Part shown: positions 41,646-46,766 of the stretch, one piece after another
Numbering within the stretch: position 1 is the stretch's first letter
Layout of the letters: every line of letters starts with the position of its first letter
Assembly: GCA_023458415.1 (NCBI GenBank)
Contig: JAEWZO010000043.1
Span: 1 to 46,766 of the forward strand
Reading direction: 5' to 3'
Source of the DNA: Bacteroidota bacterium
Lineage (GTDB): Bacteria > Bacteroidota > Bacteroidia > Flavobacteriales > Weeksellaceae
DNA length: 46,766 nucleotides
Translations under genes and position numbers: made by a program
Notes under the pieces: generated by a model
The model's input: only the letters and a program-made list of their open reading frames with translations
Database searches by the model: none
What the model was told of the DNA's origin: nothing

Positions 41646-42215
41646 ATGGCAGAAATAGAAGTAAAAGATCAAAGCGCGAAGGGCGGTAAGGTGCGCTCGA
41701 AGAAGCAGCCGCCACATGTAGACTTGACACCAATGGTGGATTTGGCCTTTCTTTTGATTACATTCTTCATGCTGGTAACAACATTCAACAAACCGAATGT
41801 GATGGACCTTGGTCTACCGGCAAAACCGAAGGAAAATCAAAAACCACCTGAAACCGAAATTAAGTTGAGCAACTCAATTTCGATTATTATCGGGAAGGAC
41901 AACAGATTATTCTATCATCAGCAGGATCAGGCTGGGTTAAATGAACAAACCCTGAATGAAACCAGCTTTGATAGGGAAGGAATTAGACAAGTAATTCAGC
42001 AGGCGAAAGCCAGAGCGGAAGATCAAACTAAATTTACAGTGATCATTAAGCCAACGGACGACGCTATGTATAGAAACTTTGTAGATATCCTGGATGAAAT
42101 GGCAATTACGAAAAGTGAGCAATACGGGGTAACCGATATCAAAACTTGGGAAAAAGCTATTTACGACCAGAAAGTAGGAGGTGCTACTGCACCGGCTGCG
42201 CCTGCAACTAATTAA
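41646..42215 (+). CDS. exbD: ExbD/TolR family protein, second copy of the operon
   Basis: 189 aa. One TM with D-L-T-P-M-V-D-L-A-F-L-L-I-T-F-F and the periplasmic motif I-I-I-K-P-T-D-D-A-M. Closest match in the window is the orphan ExbD at 27842-28363. The gene starts 5 nt after the first exbD, so translation is coupled. An Ala/Pro tail closes the protein. Confidence 0.95.
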   Translation: MAEIEVKDQSAKGGKVRSKKQPPHVDLTPMVDLAFLLITFFMLVTTFNKPNVMDLGLPAKPKENQKPPETEIKLSNSISIIIGKDNRLFYHQQDQAGLNEQTLNETSFDREGIRQVIQQAKARAEDQTKFTVIIKPTDDAMYRNFVDILDEMAITKSEQYGVTDIKTWEKAIYDQKVGGATAPAAPATN

Positions 42216-42234
42216 TTAAGAACAGATTTTTAAA

Positions 42235-43080
42235 ATGGCAGACGAAACATTATATGACAAGAATCTTTCTTTAGACGAGATTGTTTTTGAGAATAGAAAC
42301 AAAGATTATGGTGCCTACGATTTACGTAAAACCTATCCAAGAATTCTGACTAAAGCATTCATCTTTGGAACAATATTTTTCTGCTTGGCTGCAATCACTC
42401 CATTCGTGGTGATGAAAATTCAGCAGGCAACAGCCAAAGAAAAACAGGAAGTTAATGCAAACCTGATTGATATCTTACCTGAAGAAACGATCATCGAGCA
42501 ACCGGAAGAGGAGGCTCCACCGCCACCACCTCCGCCAAAAGAAGAAGAACCACCACAGCAGGAAGTAATCCAGAACGTGGTACCTGAGCCGAAAAAAGCT
42601 CCTAAAGTAGAAACTCCACCGCCGCCAATTACTAAGCAGTTGGAAACAACCACTGGTTTGGTAGCTCGGGAAGGGATTAAAACTCCAACTTATACACCGC
42701 CGCCGCCGCCACCATCAACAGGTAAAACGCAGACGGTAGAAGTAAAACCACAGGTTTCTCAAACTCAGGTTTATGAGGAAGTAGAGCAGTTGGCAGAATT
42801 CCCAGGAGGTATTAATGCTTTCAGAAACAAAGTAGGAGGAAGTTTTGATACTTCTGTAATGGATGGTGATGAAGGAACTATCAAATCTGAAGTTACCTTT
42901 GTTGTAGAAAGAGACGGATCAATCACAGACGTTAAAGCAACAGGACCGAATTCAACATTCAACGCTGAAGCGATTAGAACTGTGAAGTCTATTAGAAATA
43001 AGTGGACTCCGGCTAAAATCAATGGTCAATCGGTACGTTACCGTTTCAGATTACCACTGACTATGAACTTTGAGTATTAA
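42235..43080 (+). CDS. tonB: TonB-family energy transducer
   Basis: 281 aa. Cytoplasmic N-terminus (~1-37, with D-Y-G-A-Y-D-L-R, the Bacteroidota TonB signature), TM ~38-60, periplasm-spanning Pro/Glu-rich region with two P7-8 runs (~93-165), C-terminal TonB domain (~190-281) with E-F-P-G-G-I-N-A-F and the V-x-x-W-x-P-A-K-I-N-G-Q-S-V-R motif. It transfers proton-motive force from ExbB-ExbD to outer-membrane TonB-dependent receptors. Confidence 0.96.
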   Translation: MADETLYDKNLSLDEIVFENRNKDYGAYDLRKTYPRILTKAFIFGTIFFCLAAITPFVVMKIQQATAKEKQEVNANLIDILPEETIIEQPEEEAPPPPPPPKEEEPPQQEVIQNVVPEPKKAPKVETPPPPITKQLETTTGLVAREGIKTPTYTPPPPPPSTGKTQTVEVKPQVSQTQVYEEVEQLAEFPGGINAFRNKVGGSFDTSVMDGDEGTIKSEVTFVVERDGSITDVKATGPNSTFNAEAIRTVKSIRNKWTPAKINGQSVRYRFRLPLTMNFEY

Positions 43081-43100
43081 AAAACTCTTAAAATAACTAA

Positions 43101-43130
43101 AGAGAAGCAGTTTGCTTCTCTTTTTTTTTA
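43101..43130 (+). terminator. Terminator after tonB
   Basis: AGAGAAGCA and TGCTTCTCT with a 2-3-nt loop, then nine T; about 20 nt past the tonB stop. Confidence 0.92.
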
Positions 43131-43136
43131 TTTTTG
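43129..43136 (+). promoter_or_regulatory. -7 box between tonB terminator and the small membrane protein
   Basis: TATTTTTG overlaps the end of the terminator T-run and ends 6 nt before the ATG at 43142. A TTTG in the terminator loop (43111-43114) is only 14 nt upstream. If active, the transcript would be leaderless. Confidence 0.4.
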
Positions 43137-43141
43137 TCGCT

Positions 43142-43336
43142 ATGTTATTCAATTGGCTGTCAATTTTTACGGGTATAGTTTACATTGTTCTTGGGATTGT
43201 GGTAATCATCTATAAGTTCTTTGTAATTTATTTGGATCCGCCTATAGCCTATGCATTGGGCGCATTGCTAATACTATATGGTTTCTTCAGGATTTCCAGA
43301 ACCGTGTACAAACTAAAAAAGAACAGAAATGAATAA
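43142..43336 (+). CDS. Small membrane protein of unknown function
   Basis: About 64 aa from the ATG at 43142; a TTG start inside the terminator at 43112 is unlikely. Two predicted TM segments (~4-24 and ~32-50), each rich in Ile/Leu/Val/Phe, then a basic C-terminus (K-L-K-K-N-R-N-E). Its end overlaps the start of the PstS-like gene by 8 nt, which implies translation coupling. No known family recognised. Confidence 0.7.
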   Translation: MLFNWLSIFTGIVYIVLGIVVIIYKFFVIYLDPPIAYALGALLILYGFFRISRTVYKLKKNRNE

Positions 43337-44204
43337 GAGCTTAATCTCTTTATTTTTTCTGTGCTTTTTCATACTATTTTCTTGTAAGAAAAAGAAAAAG
43401 GAAACAGCTATTGAATACAATGCCGGAAAATTAACAGTTGTTACTGATGAATCTTTCGAAAGTGTCGTAAACGCACTAACAAATGGCTATGTTTTAAGTT
43501 ATCCAAAGACTGAAATTGATGTTAAAGTTCAGAAAGAGGATTTGGCTTTGCTTGATTTCTTGAAGGGGAAGAACAAGGTAATTGTAATGTCTAGAGAACT
43601 TTCTGACCAGGAAATGTCGGCTTATAAAGAACATGTGAATGAGGAGTTCTTACCAGCTCCGTTCGCAGCTGACGCAGTCTTATTTGTTGTGCTGAAAGAT
43701 TCAGAAAGATCTTCTGTAGGCTATGATGAGATTTTTAGGGAACTCAATTCTAAGGAAAAGAGAATTATTTTTGACGGGAGCAATTCTTCTAATTTGAATT
43801 TTGTCGCGCAGAGTTTGGGTAAAAAACCTGCAGATTTGAAGTATTCCGTAATCAGCGGAAATGAAAATGTAATTGAACAGTTAGCGAAGCATCCGGGAAG
43901 AATTGGTGTGGTTTCTCTCAATACGTTGAGTAGACCTTACGATAAAAAGTCACAGGAACTGAGAGATAAAGTTAAGGTTTTGGCTGTTGAAAAAGATGGG
44001 AAAGTATTTAAACCATCCGTTACTAATTTGAAAGCTATGAAGTATCCTTTTACAAGAGTGTTATATTTTCTTACCAATGAAGGCGGTTTTAATATAGCAA
44101 ACGGTTTTGTGCGTTTTTCATGTACGCAACTTGGTCAGATTATTGTAGAAAAAGAAGGTCTACAGCCATATTATATCTTCGAAAGGGAGGTACAAATGAA
44201 TTAA
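43329..44204 (+). CDS. PstS-like substrate-binding lipoprotein
   Basis: 291 aa. Lipobox F-S-C (Cys19) followed by a K-rich spacer. The fold resembles the PstS/PBP-like class: L-T-V-V-T-D-E-S near the N-terminus, A-P-F-A-A-D-A-V, and F-D-G-S-N-S-S-N in the position of the PstS phosphate-binding Ser/Gly/Thr loop. It lacks the classical D-G-S-G-T. No Pst transporter is beside it; neighbours are TonB and a TPR protein. It may bind phosphate or another oxyanion, or serve as a scaffold. Confidence 0.8.
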   Translation: MNKSLISLFFLCFFILFSCKKKKKETAIEYNAGKLTVVTDESFESVVNALTNGYVLSYPKTEIDVKVQKEDLALLDFLKGKNKVIVMSRELSDQEMSAYKEHVNEEFLPAPFAADAVLFVVLKDSERSSVGYDEIFRELNSKEKRIIFDGSNSSNLNFVAQSLGKKPADLKYSVISGNENVIEQLAKHPGRIGVVSLNTLSRPYDKKSQELRDKVKVLAVEKDGKVFKPSVTNLKAMKYPFTRVLYFLTNEGGFNIANGFVRFSCTQLGQIIVEKEGLQPYYIFEREVQMN

Positions 44205-44229
44205 AATCTGTAATTTTAGCCGGTTTTCA

Positions 44230-44247
44230 AAAAAGTTACAACTTTTT
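44230..44247 (+). terminator. Weak hairpin after the PstS-like gene
   Basis: AAAAAGTT and AACTTTTT form an 8-bp AT-rich stem with a 2-nt loop, 25 nt past the stop. It could slow or end transcription before the TPR gene. Confidence 0.35.
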
Positions 44248-44324
44248 GGTATGAGTATTGCAAAATATTCATCACAAGATAAATATTAATTGATAAAAAC
44301 GAATTATTAAAAATGAATGATATA

Positions 44325-45974
44325 ATGAATTTAACAAAGAAGATTGCAGTTGGAGTTGCGGTTGGCTTTTTTGCTAACTTCACCTTTGCACAAACTTTAC
44401 AGGAAGGTGTGGCCAGTACGGACAGCCATAAATATGCTAAAGCAAAGCAGATTTATACGGATATGATCGCCAAATCTCCTTCCGCTGAAAATTATTTTTA
44501 CTTAGGAAATGCAAACCTGCTTCAGTTCGAACCGAACTTTGTTGCAGCAACTGAAAATTTTAATAAAGGTCTGGCTGCAGATAAAAAAAGTTATCTCAAC
44601 ATGATTGGTTTAGCTTCAGTTAAACTGGGGAAAGGAGATAGAAATGCGATTGCAGAAATACGTTCAATTGTAAATGACTCCCGTGAGCGTGATGCTGAAG
44701 TTCTTTTCAGAGCAGCCGAAGCTTTAACACTTTTCGGAACTGAAAAAGAAGCAGATCTAGCTATTGATTATCTTAACAAAGCAGTTGAAAAATCCAAAGG
44801 TGGAGTTCCTGCAAACTACTATTATACACTTGGTGATGCTTATAGAATGAAGTTTACCAACAACCCGCAAGTTGCAGGTGCTGCAATGACGGCATACGAA
44901 AAAGCTCTACCGATTGCAAAAAGTAAGGCTTCCGTACATACGAGAATTGGAACTTTATGGATGCAGGCAGAACAATGGCAGAGAGCAAAAGAAAGCATCG
45001 ACCGTGCGATTGCCTCAGACGCTACTTATGCACCGGCTTATAAAGCGAAAGCAGGATACAGTATCAAGTATCAGCAAAATGCTTTAGCAACACAGGATTT
45101 ATTGAATTATGCAAAGTATGCTGATGAAGATCCATATACTCAACTAGAGATTTCAAAACTATTCTTCACGAACGAAGACTATGGAAATGCAAAAAATGTC
45201 CTAAATAAAGTTTTCGATCAGGTTGATGATCCGATTAAATACAAACTGAGAGCATACCTTCTTTATGCGGATGGAAATTATACAGCTGCAAAATCAGATA
45301 TAGATAATTTCGTAGCAAAAGCGGAAAAAAGTAGAGTTTTACCTGCGGATACTGGTCTACAGGGACTTATTGCAGCCGGTTTGGCTCACAAAGAAACCGA
45401 CGCAGCGAAGAAAGCAGCTTTGGATGCGGAAGCGCAACAGAAAATTTCTATTGCAAAAGCAGCAAAAGATGAAACTATGAAGTGGGATGAAGAGTTGGTT
45501 AAAATTAAAGGTGGGGGAGGAATCAACCAGGCAGTAGTTGATGCAGGTCCTACCAATGCAACCATTGAAGGGCTAAAACAGCAAGTTCAGGCTAATCCTC
45601 AGGATACAGATGCTTTGTTTAAACTAGCCAACGCGTATCAGGAAGTAGAGAACTGGAACGGTGCAATTCTTTCTTGGCAGAAAATGAGCGGATTGCTTCC
45701 GGATTGGGCTCCGGCTTACTACAGTCAAGGTTATGCTTATCAGCAAGCAGGTAATAATGAACTGGCTTCGCTAGCTTACGAAAAGTACATCGCAGCGGTA
45801 AAACCTGCAGAAATGGAAGCCAACAAAGAAACATTGTCTTATGCTTACTTTGCAGTAGCCTATTTAGTACAGGAAAAAGACCCTGCAAAAGCAAGAACCT
45901 ACGCAGCAAAATCTGTTCAGCTTAATCCTACTTATCAGGATGCAGTTAACCTTAACAATCAGTTGAATCAGTAA
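44325..45974 (+). CDS. TPR-repeat exported protein
   Basis: About 549 aa from the ATG at 44325 (an ATG at 44313 is in frame). Signal peptide with a K-K start and F-A-N-F-T-F-A-Q end, so the mature chain is periplasmic. Helical repeats of ~34 residues run from ~25 to the end, with TPR-like W/Y-L-G-x-A-Y/x and A-x-x-x-Y-x-K-A-L patterns (Y-F-Y-L-G-N-A-N-L-L, A-M-T-A-Y-E-K-A-L-P, L-A-S-L-A-Y-E-K-Y-I). An Ala/Lys-rich linker (~360-410) splits two repeat blocks. Probably a scaffold for the TonB/PstS-like neighbours, which is an inference from context only. Confidence 0.85.
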   Translation: MNLTKKIAVGVAVGFFANFTFAQTLQEGVASTDSHKYAKAKQIYTDMIAKSPSAENYFYLGNANLLQFEPNFVAATENFNKGLAADKKSYLNMIGLASVKLGKGDRNAIAEIRSIVNDSRERDAEVLFRAAEALTLFGTEKEADLAIDYLNKAVEKSKGGVPANYYYTLGDAYRMKFTNNPQVAGAAMTAYEKALPIAKSKASVHTRIGTLWMQAEQWQRAKESIDRAIASDATYAPAYKAKAGYSIKYQQNALATQDLLNYAKYADEDPYTQLEISKLFFTNEDYGNAKNVLNKVFDQVDDPIKYKLRAYLLYADGNYTAAKSDIDNFVAKAEKSRVLPADTGLQGLIAAGLAHKETDAAKKAALDAEAQQKISIAKAAKDETMKWDEELVKIKGGGGINQAVVDAGPTNATIEGLKQQVQANPQDTDALFKLANAYQEVENWNGAILSWQKMSGLLPDWAPAYYSQGYAYQQAGNNELASLAYEKYIAAVKPAEMEANKETLSYAYFAVAYLVQEKDPAKARTYAAKSVQLNPTYQDAVNLNNQLNQ

Positions 45975-45992
45975 AAACTTTCAAATACAGAT

Positions 45993-46026
45993 ACAAAGCT
46001 CTTCAATCGAAGGGCTTTGTTTTTTT
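45993..46026 (+). terminator. Terminator after the TPR gene
   Basis: ACAAAGCTCTTC and GAAGGGCTTTGT pair around AATC, then a T-run; 18 nt after the stop. Confidence 0.93.
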
Positions 46027-46093
46027 ATGTGTATTTTTTTTCATCTTGAAATCAATTAGTTATATAGTATTAGCTAATTTTTATAGAATTCGA

Positions 46094-46124
46094 TTTGCAG
46101 ATTTAAAATTCTTTCTTATCTTTG
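46094..46124 (+). promoter_or_regulatory. rRNA operon promoter P1
   Basis: TTTG (46094-46097), 19 nt, TATCTTTG (46117-46124), both boxes exact; about 320 nt before the 16S start. The initiation region reads CAGTCCC. Confidence 0.85.
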
Positions 46125-46196
46125 CAGTCCCAAAACGGATTAAGGTTTGTTTAGGGGGAGCGAAGGAGAGAGTTTGATTTAAGGGAGTAGATATTT

Positions 46197-46214
46197 GAGA
46201 TTGGAAAAAATCTC
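46197..46214 (+). other. Small hairpin in the rRNA leader between the two promoters
   Basis: GAGATT and AATCTC form a 6-bp stem around GGAAAA. It lies between P1 and P2 and has no T-run. Purpose unknown. Confidence 0.35.
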
Positions 46215-46275
46215 TGATGATTTAATACTGAATAGAAAGCAGTTAGAAAATTTTTCAAATTTTTTTCAAAAAATA

Positions 46276-46307
46276 TTTGCGGGATTAAAAATAAGTTTAT
46301 ACTTTTG
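46276..46307 (+). promoter_or_regulatory. rRNA operon promoter P2
   Basis: TTTG (46276-46279), 20 nt, TACTTTTG (46300-46307). An A/T tract just upstream (46246-46275) resembles an UP element. About 135 nt of leader follows before 16S. Confidence 0.88.
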
Positions 46308-46443
46308 CACTCGCAAATCAGAACAACAGACAGAGTTGGTTTGATATAGCGAAAAGAATAGAGATCATTGAAATACAAATAACAACCAAAAAAGTAAGGA
46401 AAAACTAAGGCGTAAAAACTTTGAGTGAGCTTCGGACAAACAT

Positions 46444-46766
<323 letters not shown>

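Noticed and set aside
42480..42720. Repetitive CCACCG-type sequence in tonB
   Set aside because: It codes for the normal Pro-rich periplasm-spanning region of TonB and is not a separate repeat element.
43112..43141. TTG start for the small membrane protein
   Set aside because: It lies inside the tonB terminator hairpin; the ATG at 43142 gives a normal two-TM protein.
46027..46443. Possible tRNA or small gene between the TPR gene and 16S
   Set aside because: No cloverleaf or coding signal was seen; the region is accounted for by two promoters and the rRNA leader.

Overview
The window looks like chromosomal DNA of a flavobacterium of the Chryseobacterium/Kaistella group (Weeksellaceae, Bacteroidota). 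This rests on AT-rich DNA, gene starts preceded by the Bacteroidota promoter pattern (TTTG, about 19 nt, TAnnTTTG) rather than Shine-Dalgarno sites, a type IX secretion (T9SS) sorting domain, an exbB-exbD-exbD-tonB cluster, and a 16S rRNA 5' end of flavobacterial type. I saw no phage, IS element, CRISPR array or tRNA gene. Most of the window is housekeeping DNA. The genus is inferred from memory of such sequences, not from a search.

Layout. 1-8 kb: the 3' part of rpsB and its terminator, then a minus-strand block with tsf (EF-Ts), a large T9SS-exported surface protein, a carboxypeptidase-regulatory-like envelope protein, trmB and two of three paralogous small exported proteins. One of these two is frameshifted at an A8 run; the third paralog lies beyond tsf. 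8-21.5 kb: accA, gltX, a cupin, a cluster of four glycosyltransferase genes (surface glycan synthesis), rocD, accC-accB, rpmF-DUF177 and pdxA. 21.5-32 kb: ribE, an orphan sensor kinase and trmN6; ftsE; rpmH; nrnA; a hydrolase and a lipoprotein; an orphan ExbD; dsbD and tilS. 32-37 kb: an OmpA-like lipoprotein, an O-methyltransferase, an NlpC/P60-like protein lacking its catalytic Cys, kdtA (waaA), a glycosyltransferase and a lipocalin-like lipoprotein. 37-46 kb: leuS, then exbB-exbD-exbD-tonB, a small membrane protein, a PstS-like lipoprotein and a TPR protein. 46 kb to the end: tandem rRNA promoters, the leader and the first ~320 nt of 16S rRNA.

How the genes work together. Translation genes (rpsB, tsf, gltX, leuS, rpmF, rpmH, tilS, trmB, trmN6, 16S rRNA) and fatty-acid initiation (accA, accB, accC; accD absent here) make up the core. 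The rest mainly builds or energises the envelope: KDO transfer and glycosyltransferases for LPS or other glycans, a TonB energising complex, DsbD redox supply, FtsE, an OmpA lipoprotein and a T9SS cargo. The least explained items are the three-member two-Cys exported family around rpsB-tsf, the NlpC/P60 pseudoenzyme candidate, the PstS-like and TPR genes attached to the TonB cluster, and the second ExbD far from any ExbB.
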